NCBI GenBank assembly: GCA_003254885.1
Contig: QANT01000649.1
Location: 1-26,910 of the forward strand
Direction of reading: 5' to 3'
Length of the DNA stretch: 26,910 nucleotides
DNA from: Purshia tridentata
Taxonomy: Eukaryota; Streptophyta; Magnoliopsida; Rosales; Rosaceae
This document shows, one piece after another, positions 1 through 10,993 of the stretch; position 1 is the first letter of the stretch, and each line of letters begins with the position of its first letter. The notes beneath the pieces were generated by a model. That model worked only from the letters and a program-made list of their open reading frames with translations. It had not been told where the DNA came from and made no database searches. The position numbers and the translations under genes are program-made.

Positions 1-1078
1 TGCTATGGTTCATAATAAAAACTTTTATGGCCAAAACACTCTCAGAAATCTTTGAAATCCAACCACATTGTTCCATGATGTCATCGTACCTTGGACTAGA
101 AGATGGTGAACAAATCCCCTTCAAAGCAAGATTGAGTGTGTGCACAACACATGGTGTCCAAAAGATATGTCGAAACTTGGCCTCAACAAGTAAACCAGCG
201 GCCTTGCATACTGGAGCATTGTCAGTGATTATCTTAACCACATTTTGTGGACCTATTTCTCGAATGGTTTCAATCAACAAGCTAGAAATATAGAACTTGT
301 CCTTGTACTCACCTTGAGTATTTATTGCCTTCAAGAACATAGGCCCACTCTCACAAACAGCCATGACATTTATAAGTGGCCTTCTTTGTGAATCCGACCA
401 CCCATCACTACAAAGACTCACACCTTTGCTTTTCCATGTGTTCTTAATTGGTTCTAGTAACCTCTCAATGTGATTCTTCTCTTTTTGGAGAAGTGTTGTC
501 CTTAATTTGTTGTAGCCTGGAGGAACATAACCCGGAATCGGATTAGAATAAGCACGGGTGAATGCACGCACATAGTGGGGATTCCTTGCAAAATGAAATG
601 ACAAGCCACCTGTGTAAAACATTCTAGCAATTTCACCATCTAATTCTTCTCTAGCACCCATGTTGAAAGCTTTCTCAAGGGGACTCACTGTCTTCCTCTT
701 CTTCTGCTCAATACTTTCATACAGTGAACTCAATCCCAAAGTGCTACCATGAGATGAACCAATATGTTGACTAGAAGATGATGCAGGTAAGGAAACATGT
801 CTAAGTGAGGATTTTTTCATCCTTAATTCAGCCTCTTCCATAACTTTAGCCATTTCTAATTCAAGTTCTCTTGTAACTTTCTCACAACTCTTAATCCCCT
901 TCCCTCTCTTTTAATAGATGACCTTTAACTCTGAAATATGACCCTTTAAAACTTTTCTTGCAGATGTCTAAGCTTTTCCTGTTTTGTCAAGCTTTGTAAC
1001 ATACTTCCATAATGGTGCATTATCATTCACCTCAACATCAATAACATTTGAAGTTACACCAGCACCACCCTCTGCCAT
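1..1078 (-). pseudogene. hAT-family transposase (BED zinc finger + DUF659), 5' part, frameshifted
   Basis: Cut-and-paste DNA transposase of the hAT superfamily, read on the minus strand. The ATG at 1078-1076 opens an N-terminus containing WKYVTKLDKTGKA, typical of the tryptophan start of a BED zinc finger. A TAG at 970-968 then ends that frame. A second frame carries the zinc-finger remainder (CKKSFKGSY, then VKGHLLKE), and a third runs open from about 900 to the window edge for about 297 codons. The first Cys-x2-Cys knuckle is partly missing, so a deletion plus at least two frame changes have broken the gene. The long frame has the DUF659 signatures ARMFYTGGLSFHFARNPHYV, GVSLCSDGWSD and TDNAPVCKAAG. 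The C-terminal hAT dimerisation domain would lie off the left edge. The family is clear, and the element is very probably non-functional. Confidence 0.9.
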
Positions 1079-1525
1079 AATTTACCACTACTACTCAGCC
1101 CTTTCCTTTCCTGATTACCCAAACAAAATCCCAAAAAAAACATCCAAATTATCATCAATTCTAAGTTGTTAATATCCAAACAAAACATCAAAATTATCAT
1201 ATTAAGTTATTAATATTAGCTTAACTATCTAGAATATATAGCTGATGATCAGATATGGGTATACCAAAAATTTGAGTGAGAGAGCGATCTGCCCAAATAC
1301 CAAATAGCCTCGTCTGCCCAGATATGGGTATACCAAAATAGCCTCGCAAGCCCAGCTCTACAGTCTTGAAGCTCCTTCTCCTGAGTCGACCTTTGCTTTT
1401 GGGCAAGCCCAGCTCCGATTTGCCTCGCCACAGCCAGCCACCACAGCCAGTCGCCAAGCCCAGCGACGTCTGCCTCGCACACCCAGTCGCCACTCCTAGC
1501 AGTCGCGATCTGCTCGTGACGCCTC

Positions 1526-1652
1526 CACACCCAGTCGCGATTTGCTCGCACACCCAGTCGCGATCTGCTCGCACACCCAGTCGCGATCTGCTCGCACACC
1601 CAGTCACGATCTGCTCGCACACCCAGTCGCGATCTGCTCGCACACCCAGTCG
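1526..1652. repeat. 23-bp tandem repeat (minisatellite), about 5.5 copies
   Basis: Five consecutive 23-bp units start at 1526, 1549, 1572, 1595 and 1618, followed by a partial sixth from 1641. Each unit has a CACACCCAGTCGC part followed by GATCTGCTCG. Only single-base differences are seen: T for C in unit 1 and A for G in unit 4. A degenerate copy lies just upstream at about 1479-1516. The period is not a multiple of three, so the arrays translate into repetitive nonsense in every frame. Confidence 0.95.
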
Positions 1653-1779
1653 CCTATCAGTCGCGGAGCCCTGTCGCCGATCTGCTCTCTCTCTCTCTCT
1701 CTCCCCCCTTCAGTTCTGGTTTGTTTTCTTTTCTCTGTTTTTTTTCTGTTTTTTCTTGTTTTTAGTTAAAAGCCTCTTG

Positions 1780-1983
1780 CCGTGTCCCATTTCGTGTCCC
1801 TTGCCGTGTCCCTGCGTGTCGGCGGCGTGTCGGCAGCGTGTCGGCGAGTCAAACTTGAGGAAAGTCAACGGACACGGCTATAGCCGTGTCGGATACGTGT
1901 CGGACGCGTGTCCCGGCGTGTCGGACGGTGTCGGAGTGTCGGACACCTGACACTCCACCTCTCTGGAGTGTCGGTGCTTCCTA
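1780..1983. repeat. GTGTCGG motif cluster with perfect palindrome
   Basis: About a dozen GTGTC/GTGTCGG motifs are packed into about 200 bp. They include a perfect 20-bp palindrome at 1871-1890, centred on GGCTATAGCC, and a hairpin with ACACTCCA/TGGAGTGT arms at about 1950-1972. The block is GC-rich against an AT-rich background. Its place at the proposed hAT terminus suggests transposase-binding subterminal repeats, which is an inference. Confidence 0.75.
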
Positions 1984-2945
1984 GACTAAAGCTAATCCCC
2001 AGCTTTTCTTTAAACTGTTTTGTAAGGAGACTAGAAAGAAAGAAGAGGCCCAGGAGAATAGAAGAGGTGGAGAGGATAAGGGCAGGGATGGGATATTTCT
2101 CTTTTATTGATTGCTGGAGAGGAAGGAGAGTTTTTAATCATGCTTTGTCATTACTCTTATTTACTGGGAGGATATAAAGTTATCTCTTCCGATCACTCCA
2201 ATTTAGACTGATTGGTTTTTGGTGGGCCGTAGAGGCTGTCTCTCTTTCTCCTCACTTTCTCCCATCAGGCCCTACCAAATAAGAAAAATTGTCCTTTCCT
2301 TCTTATTGTGGCTTCCCTTTCTCCATCCCTTCGCTTTTCTCCTCTACCAAACATAGTGTTAATTTTATGCTACCTATGACCTACCCCAACTCTAACCCTT
2401 TAACGCTGGGGCCAGAACTACTAAGCAAAATTTACAAGTTGTTGCTTCAATTGCCTTTTCTCATTTCAGTCTTATTGCTTTGGGCACGGCTTTGTAAATC
2501 TTGTAATAATTTTGGAAAGTCATAGCTTTTGTATTTGTATTAATCTGTCTTCTACTTGTCTACATGCTTGAAATTTCTACTCTTTCGTGGCTTTTACTAG
2601 AGTCTCCAGAATCATTGTTCTTTGAGTTGCATTTGGTTTGAAGTCAGTCTTTTGTGGTCATCAGCTGAGGTCAAGTATATTTCTCATAACATTGACGTTA
2701 CTTATATTCTAAGCCAAAAGAATCTCGTCTCCTGAAACAAGAATCTGTGTTGTGGAAAATGACAACAGGAGTTAGTGTGTATATGAGTATATCTCTGAGC
2801 TTGTGCCTGCACATGTACTATATTCTCAATGAAGTCGCCTTCACAGAAATAGTGCTGTGCTATTTTTTCGAATGTTTTTGTTTATTGAGCTTGATTTTCC
2901 TTCGTACAACTGAGGCTTATTGACTATCTTGTATGGGCCTTCTAG
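1984..2945. other. No gene recognised; probable intron upstream of the importin-like exons
   Basis: This stretch is AT-rich with pyrimidine-rich patches. No open stretch here resembles an importin exon. It ends in an acceptor (CTAG at 2942-2945) immediately before the first recognised exon, so at least its right part is intron. Missing upstream exons must lie beyond the hAT element or have been lost. Confidence 0.55.
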
Positions 2946-4682
2946 GTTTCTTGGAGGTGGGCCTGGCCTCTTTGTTGGATTCGATGACTTTTATTCCTGA
3001 AGGATCATTCAGTGCAATGGCCATTCAAGTCATATCCCATAGTGGCGAGGGACTTGTATCAAATCTGGTTTATGCTTTACTTGGTGTTTCAGCCATGTCA
3101 CGGGTAAATATACAAAATTCTTATGTTTCAATTTGTGACCCCGTGTACGTGAGATTGCAAATAAAGATGGTGTACATGTATATATCTTTAAGCCAAGGGT
3201 TTCATATTATGAAATGGAGTCCAATTTTTTTCCCAAGTAGAAATAAATGCAAACTTTTTAGAGCATTGTTAGCAGTGAAATTTGATTTCTAAACTAATTA
3301 GACTTTGTCCTTGAGAAACATGGGTTTGACTCTCACTGTCTAATATTCATCATCACACCTAACAGATTGATGGCTAAATTTCCTTTAACATTTTACTGTG
3401 TCGTGGCTGTACATCCTTGTGGAATTAACTTTGCATCTAAGGAAATTTTTGGCACTGTTTCTTGATAGGTTCACAAATGTGCAACTATCTTGCAACAATT
3501 GGCAGCAATATGCAGTTTAAGCGAGAGAACAACCTGGAAGGCTATTCTTTGTTGGGAATCTTTGCATGGATGGTTACACTCAGCGGTCTCTCTCTCTCTC
3601 TCTCTCTTAAAAATGGATCCTCTTAAGAAGCTCCTATATATATATATATATATCTGATATATATAGGGACTTCAACTGAGGATGCTTTCATTTTAAGATT
3701 TAGGGGCCACCATACTCTGAGGATCATCCCTTTGTAAAATTAGCCAAATCAGCAACTATTTGGACATCCAAATTGAGCAGACAAATTTAGTATGTTAGAT
3801 AAAATTGAAATGATATTGACATAAATCAAATGGCTAGAGTTTTCAATTTTACTGATTTTTTTTTGCAGGAATGACCCTTGAAGGAGGCCCTAAAATATGG
3901 ATGGTTCCGATCATTGAATTATATATTGGGGATTGGATGAACTCATTTAAATGTCTTCTTAGGGGACCACCCGTCAATCTTGTTCAATGATCAGAACTAT
4001 CCAATTTTTATGCTTCTTTATAAGGATATGTGACAAGAATAATTCTCTATGACCTGGTTTGGTGTTTAAGATTGAATTGGATATGTTAACTCACTAGATG
4101 CAAGGTATATTGAAGGAAGAAATAGAGGCTAATTAATAAATTTTGTTCAAGTTGAAGAATAAAATGGATTAGTTATAAGGGGTTGATATCTTATCATTCG
4201 GTGGGAATTGGAAGGTTCATGACCAATCCATTTTCTTTCTTTATCTTGGACAAATGTTAGAAGTTAGTCCATGTTTCTTCCTTCATCATACCTTGAATTT
4301 AATGAGCTAACTTATTGGATTTAATCCTAGACACCAAACGTAGCCTACTTTTATATCTATCTGCCTGCCATGTGATGCTAATGTAAATTGGACCATTAAT
4401 CATGGCCATCTAGAGTTTGTATTCTTTTCGAGTGCAGATGTTTAAGTAATTTTGTTATACCAGGTGCAGGCTCTTCCTACCGAATACCTAAAGCAAGGGG
4501 AAGTAGAAACTTTAGTGCCGATTTGGTCCAAGGCCCTTGCTGGTGCAGCCGCAGATTATGTTGAGAGCAGGAGCTGTGGACATAGCAATTATGGTCACAT
4601 GCAAGGGAAAGGAGGGAGAGTTCTGAAGCGTTTAGTCCGTGAATTTGCTGATAGCCACCGCAATGTTCCAAATTTGACTTGA
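2946..4682 (+). CDS. Importin-13/transportin-3-like nuclear import receptor, C-terminal exons
   Basis: Three exons join in frame: 2946-3103, 3469-3585 and 4464-4682 (TGA). All junctions are GT-AG, and the codon is split at the first acceptor. The product is a helical ARM/HEAT-type C-terminus. It starts [19 protein letters not shown], passes through [26 protein letters not shown] and [16 protein letters not shown], and ends [15 protein letters not shown] recognise this tail as that of plant importin-beta proteins of the IPO13/TNPO3 class, which carry cargo through nuclear pores under Ran control. At1g12930 is the closest Arabidopsis gene I recall; MOS14 is the alternative. About 164 residues of a protein normally near 950-1000 residues are present, and the N-terminal exons are not in the window. 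Nearness to an LWD gene supports the At1g12930 assignment. Exon structure is certain; exact orthology is less so. Confidence 0.85.
3586..3654. repeat. (TC)n and (TA)n microsatellites
   Basis: A TC dinucleotide run (about 3586-3607) begins directly at the 5' splice site of the last importin-like intron. A TA run follows at about 3632-3652. Confidence 0.9.
3660..3995. mobile_element. Possible MITE-like insertion in the last importin intron
   Basis: The text from ATAGGGACTTCAACTGAGGA to about 3990 reads like a non-autonomous element common in plant introns, with phrases such as TTTAGGGGCCACCAT and AGGGGACCACCCGTCAA. This rests on recollection. I did not find clear inverted ends or a target duplication, so boundaries are approximate. 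Confidence 0.3.
4051..4345. mobile_element. MITE with long terminal inverted repeats
   Basis: The left end (from 4051) and the reverse complement of the right end (from 4345) share GTTTGGTGT, then GATT, TTAGCTCA-like and CAAGGTAT segments, and finally GAAGGAAGAAA. The match extends over about 65 bp with gaps of identity. The element is about 295 bp with no coding capacity, inside the last importin-like intron. No convincing target-site duplication was found, so the superfamily (hAT or PIF/Harbinger) stays open. Confidence 0.75.
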
Positions 4683-6827
4683 TTACTACACAAATTTTAG
4701 TTATTCCATTTGCAGCTGATTCGGCCTGTGCCTCTAATTGCCATTGGGGCCGTATGATCCGTTGATGAAAGCTGGCACCATGTTGCAGTTGTAAAGTGAT
4801 GGCTTCTTTTCAGGCTTACTAAATTTGGGCCTCTAATGGCTTTTTATTCGAGCTCGATTCCCCATACGTATTATAAGCATTTTTCAGTCTAATATTCTGT
4901 ACAGTAGATCTCTTGCCCAATTTTGACAGGAACAAAGCAATGTAGAATGATGATTCCAAATTTTTTCAATGATCAGGATACCCAAAATAGAAGCAACTCG
5001 AGATGGGAATATGAACTTTGTAAAAAAGTTATAAATGAAATCACGTCTATTTACGGCATAACATGTTGCATGGTTTATAAAAATTCATAATTGCCGTGGA
5101 ATCAAGTGGCAAAAAAAATTTTAATTAGTTGCCGTGGAATAAGGTTATCCTGTTTTAGATGTTGGGTTCAGGTCACAGCTTAAATGCTTAAGATTAGTAA
5201 TTAACACAGTTTATCAATTAATAATTAAAATGATAAAACCCATCAAGTTTTTTAACAAATTCTATAACAATTTTAGTACCCTTGTCCTAATTTTTCAGTC
5301 CTCTCTTTTTTCCTTCTCCAATTAAAATTTTAAAATTTTTAAAACACTATGTTAATCTTGGACAATAAACTTTGGACCGAACCCCAGTCTGACCACACAA
5401 AGGAACCCAGGTTCGACCATGAAGCTCAAGCCTGAGCCTGATATATTGGACCCTAAAACCAAGTCCAAATTAGGAGCTGCACACAGGAATCTTAATAAGA
5501 ACAACGGCTCACGCACCTTTGGTCTATATTGGACCCTAAAACCAAGTCCAACTTAGGAGCAGTACACAGGAATCTTAATAAGAACAACGGCTCACGCACT
5601 TTTGGTCTTGAACCCCAAGGGTCCGAGGTTGGAACCATGAAACACAAAGGCAAACACATGACTTTGACTTCGAACCAAAGACCGAGACGGGACCCAGAAT
5701 ACAGGATGAGACTGAAAACCCAGGTCCGTGATTCTTATTTTTAACCAAATTGAATCTATGACAAAAAAAAGTAAAAATAAAAATAAAAATTGAACCAATT
5801 CATCGAGTCTCATTTCGCTTCCATTCTCATTCTTCTTTCATTTCATACCAGCTACCAAACACCAAGTTAATGAATTGTTTCATAACTATATCGTTCTCAA
5901 ATAGTAAAACTAATTATATGCCCTAAAAGTTTAGTAACTTGAACATCATGACCAATCAACAAAACCACGAGAAAGACGAAAATTATAGGCTTCAATCTTA
6001 TCAAACATAATCACAAATATTTGCCAACCACAAATTATGCGGGGTATAAAACATAATCAAGTATCACAAGAAATTAACAATGTCGTATTTGATTCCAGTT
6101 GTTCATCCTAATGTAAGTGCTACATTTCAATAGAGATTTGTCAGAAAATAAGAAAATGGAAGTCACTTGCACCACCTGTAACACTACATAATTGTGACTG
6201 TTGTTGCCCCAACCAACCAGTTTCTTGCCTGCCTTAGTGCCGCTAGCCCCTGATTGTGAAATCAATAAGTATAGATTATAAAATATAAAATAAAAACTAG
6301 TGTCAAGTCTTTGAACATAAATAATATCATTCAGAGAATCAGAGGCATATGAAAGCAACGTGCCAACCAGAATGCGTAGCTTAAGCTGAAGAAAAATAAA
6401 AATGCAACAAGCTTCCCATGATCCAATACAATAGGATCAAATAAAAGTACAATATGATATCATTCAATAGAAATACAATCAAGTGAACAAAAGCTTTCCA
6501 TTTTTTGTAATAAAAAAAAACATTATGAAATGGGTCATGCCATTTTGGGCCAGATACTTATCATGCCTGACGGGTCAGATACTTTGACCCAACAAAGCAC
6601 AGATATAATACATTACTTATCAAAAAGTGAGTTATGTATCAAGTGCATTGTAAGCAGTTATGGGAAAACAGAACCTGCTTGCATCATTTTTAAGGAGGTT
6701 TAAAAGGAAGCAAAATGATACATATGACAAAATATGAAGCGGTTCTATTGTTTACTCTGATTCAATTAATCACTTTTGGAGAGAGTGTGTCCAAACCGGA
6801 AAGAGTTCTGGTAATTTACCTTCCATA
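4683..6827. other. Convergent intergenic region between importin-like and ACS genes
   Basis: The two flanking genes converge here. About 4683-4950 should be the 3' UTR of the importin-like gene, and about 6500-6827 the 3' UTR of the acetyl-CoA synthetase gene. Between them lie AT-rich DNA and an 83-bp tandem duplication. No complete gene is seen; one 74-bp minus-strand patch at 6176-6249 looks exon-like but is unassigned. Confidence 0.6.
5442..5607. repeat. 83-bp direct tandem duplication
   Basis: Two adjacent copies, 5442-5524 and 5525-5607, both begin TATATTGGACCCTAAAACC and end near CACTTTTGGTC or CACCTTTGGTC. They differ at only about four positions, so the duplication is recent compared with the surrounding degenerate DNA. 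Confidence 0.93.
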
Positions 6828-9800
6828 CTACAAATCTGCAAGAGCAATAAGTTGATCGACCACATTTGGGTCTGCAAGCGTGCTAGTGTCCCCAAGCTCA
6901 TTTAACTGTCTTGAAGCAATTTTCCTCAGAATCCTCCTCATTATCTTCCCACTCCTCGTCTTTGGAAGGCCGGGTGCCCAGTGAATTTTGTCTGGTGCTG
7001 CAAATGCTCCTATCTGAAAAATATTCATAGAACATAACAAGAAGTTTATATGTTTGTGGGTCTCATCAATAGCTACATCCAAACAAGCAGGCAGGAAGTG
7101 TGCTTCATTTTAAGGCTTGCAAGCTGAATTACAAGTCATCCAAATTCCAATGCTGCAAGATATCATATAAAAAAAAAATCCACTTTGTTTTTCATATGTA
7201 CACGAAAGTTTCTATGTGAATAAGTAATGAATAGTGTATACAAACTTATTTAACAATATATTGTTTTGGCTGGAAACCATATATTGTTGATAAAAAATTG
7301 ATTGCTGGACTGAATTGCACAGCACTAGCAATACATTATCCTGACACCATTAAGTAAAGAAGAGGACAGAACACACAAGTACCAGTAAATAAATTCTAGG
7401 AACCACAGATCAAACCTTCATGTGTAATTTCACAGAGAAGTAATGGAAGGTAATCCCTAGTAGCAACATTCTTTAATTTTTTTTTTTTTTTTTATTTCAT
7501 AGCACTGAATTAGATACATACCTGCTTTCTGACAGCAAGTATAAGGCTTTTCCGGAGTTCTTCGCTGTAAGGTACACCCTCCACAATAGTAACAAAGGCA
7601 TAGATACCTTGTCCTTTAACCTACGGCAAAAAAGAAATTTTGTTCAGACATGCTAGCCACAAGCATCTGCTCCCTGCCTCAATCCTTCCTCCCTCCCTCT
7701 CTCTTAAATATGTGAACATACACAAGTGATTAGACAATGCATATCAAATGATATTGAAGTTTATGGTGCAGATTATATGAAGACATGTAACTAGAGCTTA
7801 TTTAGGTCAATTTTGGACTTGATATTTTATTTTAGTGTTGGGATTCTTATATTTTGTTTGATTTGAGGGTTTATTTTCTTATTAATATTAGGGTTTCCTT
7901 ACTGGGTCTGTTTTTGGGTTTTACTTTAGGTTTCCTAATTCAGATTTGTACGGCCTTAGTAAATAGGCCACATGTGTTGGACCTGAGCAATGAAAATAAT
8001 ACAGAAAATATAAGTTAAAAGTCTTGTTTCTCTCCTCCTAGTATTTTAATCTCTTTTTTTCTTTATTTGGGTACAGGATAGCCTCCTCCCAGGTTCTACA
8101 TCACATACCTCATGCTCAACACCAACCACAGCAGCTTCAGCACACTGAGGATGCGAGACCAGAGCAGATTCCACTTCTGCTGTACCAATACGATGTCCAC
8201 TGCACATGTTATGGAATTATTATTGAGTATAGGCAGTACAAGAAGAAATTATAAGTGAAAAGCTTAAGGAACCCAAAAACCACCTAACATTGATAACATC
8301 ATCAACCCTTCCTGTAAGCCAGTGATATCCATCCTTGTCCCTGAAACATTGATGTGTCGAGCTTAGCATGCCTTCAATCCCCATATTTTTAAAGAAACGG
8401 ATCATAATACATAAAATACTAAATCCTAAACCCAGAAAGGAATTCAAGTCATTCTTGGAAACAAAAATCCTAATTCATAACACAGTAGCATTCATGCCGA
8501 TGAAACTGGACTTTGATGGTATTACTTACCTGCTGCATCCATCACCACTAAAATAATACCCAGGGAAAGGTTTAAAGTAAGTGGTTTCGTATCTTTCATG
8601 ATCACCATAAAGAGTTCGGAATGCTCCAGGCCATGAGCTTTTTACACACAGATAACCGCTGCACTCCCCTTCAATCTCAACACCCTTCTCATCCACTATG
8701 ACAGTCTGCAATTAGAAGGAAAAATAATTTAATACGATGTATATGTTACAGATTCAAAAGCGTAAAAATAAAACAGTATGTTGATGATGAGATCCATAGA
8801 TTAGATTAGTATAAAATACCTGAACTCCAAAGAAAGGGAAAGTAGCAGAACCAGGCTTCTGTGGCCAGGCACCTGCTAATGGTGTTATCTGCCAGGTAAA
8901 GCAGGTGACATTTCAAGTTAAAATGTCCGACTGAAAGTCCATGTGAATGTACATATATATTGACACATACATGGGGTGGGGGAGTATTTAACCAAGAAAA
9001 ATCTCCAGAAATTTTCCCATGTCAATTCCATTTATGTTTGAACACCAGTCAATGTGACAAGAGATAAGAACTATTCAAGAACAGAAACTAAAATACCATA
9101 AAGCCACCGGTTTCAGTTTGCCACCAAGTGTCAGAAATAGGACATCTTGAATCTCCAACCACATTGAAAAACCACCTGTGTCAAACAGGGATGGGTTAAT
9201 AATATTTTTTGGGCAGGATCAGACAACAAAACTAAATAGAGAGAAGAACCTCCATGCACTTGGATTTATAGGCTCGCCAACACTTCCAAGGACCCGTAAG
9301 GATTTTCGCGAGTATTGTGTAACATACTGCATAAAGAGAAAAACTCAATGAACATAAATATTAAAGGTATTATGTGGTGTATCAATAGGATTTGAATCTT
9401 AACCTTAACCAGACAAATAGATGTATAAACAGAACAATGAAACTGGACAATCTTGTGATGCAGATCGTAAATAATGAAGATTATACAAAGGACTATTTTA
9501 TTTATAAGTAATTCATCAAAATACACCAAATGCGGGGCCACCCATGTAAACCAGCGGTCCAGAAACATAGAATTGAACAGAGGAGCATCTTTGAAAAAAC
9601 AAAAGGGCAAAACTCATATAGGGAGAAGATGACAAGAGAAGCTCATGCCAAAAAAAAAAAAAAAAANAAAAAAAGAAAAAAAAAAAAAAAAAAAAAAAAA
9701 AGCACAGATGAGCTTTATACTTCGAGAAAAGTGAAACTCATAGCAATGAAATGCTTCAATTGAAATCATGTTCAATGCCCAGTCTTGACTGCAGCCTGAT

Positions 9801-10924
9801 TTAGGTTAAGGAAAAATAGCCATTAGATTGAAGCAGTGAGAAAATGAAAAAATTGAGTTTGAGAAATGATTAACCTAGAACAAACAAATAGAGGAATGAG
9901 TTTTCAAGCCCGGAAAAAAAAAATTGGAATCAGTTCTATTTGGACTCTGTGTGGCTGGGAACAGGCATCACAGAGTCATAAAATTGTCCTAATAAATAAC
10001 AATACATTAAATAATCACATATATAGAAGCAAGGACAGGTTTATATATCTTGCCTCATCACTATCACGCATGAGGGACCGCACCAATGTCGGGGCAGTAT
10101 AAAATATGGTCACTTTGTATTTATCAACAATATCCCAACAGCGTCCAGGATCAGGATAATTGGGAGCCTGCAAGGTATACATGGATGTACTACTGCTATA
10201 TTAGATGACAACGTTGGGAATCAAATTCAATAAAAAATGGAGTGAGCATATGCACTATAGTGCATCTCCAAGGTTACTGCTTATGATTCATAGCACCTAA
10301 TTAATGCTGATGACTGTAACTGATATATAGCCTCTCACTTCACTATTTACACAAACATTCCAGAAAGGTGTCTAAAATAAATCATTAGACTTTTATTTAC
10401 GTTAATCACTCTTTTAATTATACAGTTCATATGACTTTCTTCTTATTCTATTCATTGGAAACCTTGTGAAAATAAAAATTACTACATGAACACATCTAAA
10501 CCTCAGACCCACCATACGGTGCTCAATCAGACTGCAGCACGATTCACTCATGAGGTTCTCAGGCATTATCCAGATATTAAGATACAACTACTTGGTGTAC
10601 AGAATGTAATTATATGTTTAGCACTTTTATAAAATAAAATTAGTTCATTTCATACAATAGTATAACGTAAATAACCATTTAAAAAGTTACATAGATTTTA
10701 GACAAGGATATATGGTTTTCACAATAAAGTAGACAGTTACAAATGTAAAAGGCTATATTCACAGCTACTGTTTCTTATTTTGCTTTCTTAGGGAAATAAA
10801 GGCACCTTTATACAACCACCTAAAATAATATAAGTCCAACCGAAAACCATCCACTTAGGGGAAGATGCACCAATAAGCTAGAAGTGCTAGTTGGAAAAAA
10901 AAAAAAAAAAAAAAAAAAAAAAAN

Positions 10925-10993
<69 letters not shown>

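Larger units (their letters stand above)
1079..1983 (-). mobile_element. 5' leader and probable terminus of the hAT element
   Basis: This stretch lies upstream of the transposase start and has no credible coding content. It holds an AT-rich part (1080-1240), a GC-rich part with a 23-bp minisatellite, a pyrimidine tract (about 1680-1765), and a dense set of GTGTCGG/CCGACAC motifs (about 1780-1975). On the minus strand the motif cluster begins with TAGGAAGCACC at 1983. That fits the TA-N-N-G style of hAT ends, and repeated motifs just inside the end are typical of hAT subterminal regions. The assignment of the terminus is an inference. The opposite end lies outside the window, so the 8-bp target duplication cannot be tested. 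Confidence 0.5.

Noticed and set aside
1221..1643. Minus-strand ORFs of 140 and 123 codons and plus-strand ORFs across the same region
   Set aside because: They are read-through of the 23-bp tandem repeat. The peptide periodicity comes from the DNA repeat and appears in several frames on both strands.
3300..3345. tRNA-like T-loop text GGGTTTGACTCTCAC
   Set aside because: No matching acceptor stem, anticodon arm or upstream A-box is present.
9266..9763. ORFs spanning ACS introns, including one running through the poly(A) tract
   Set aside because: Intron sequence between verified exons, with no similarity or codon pattern.
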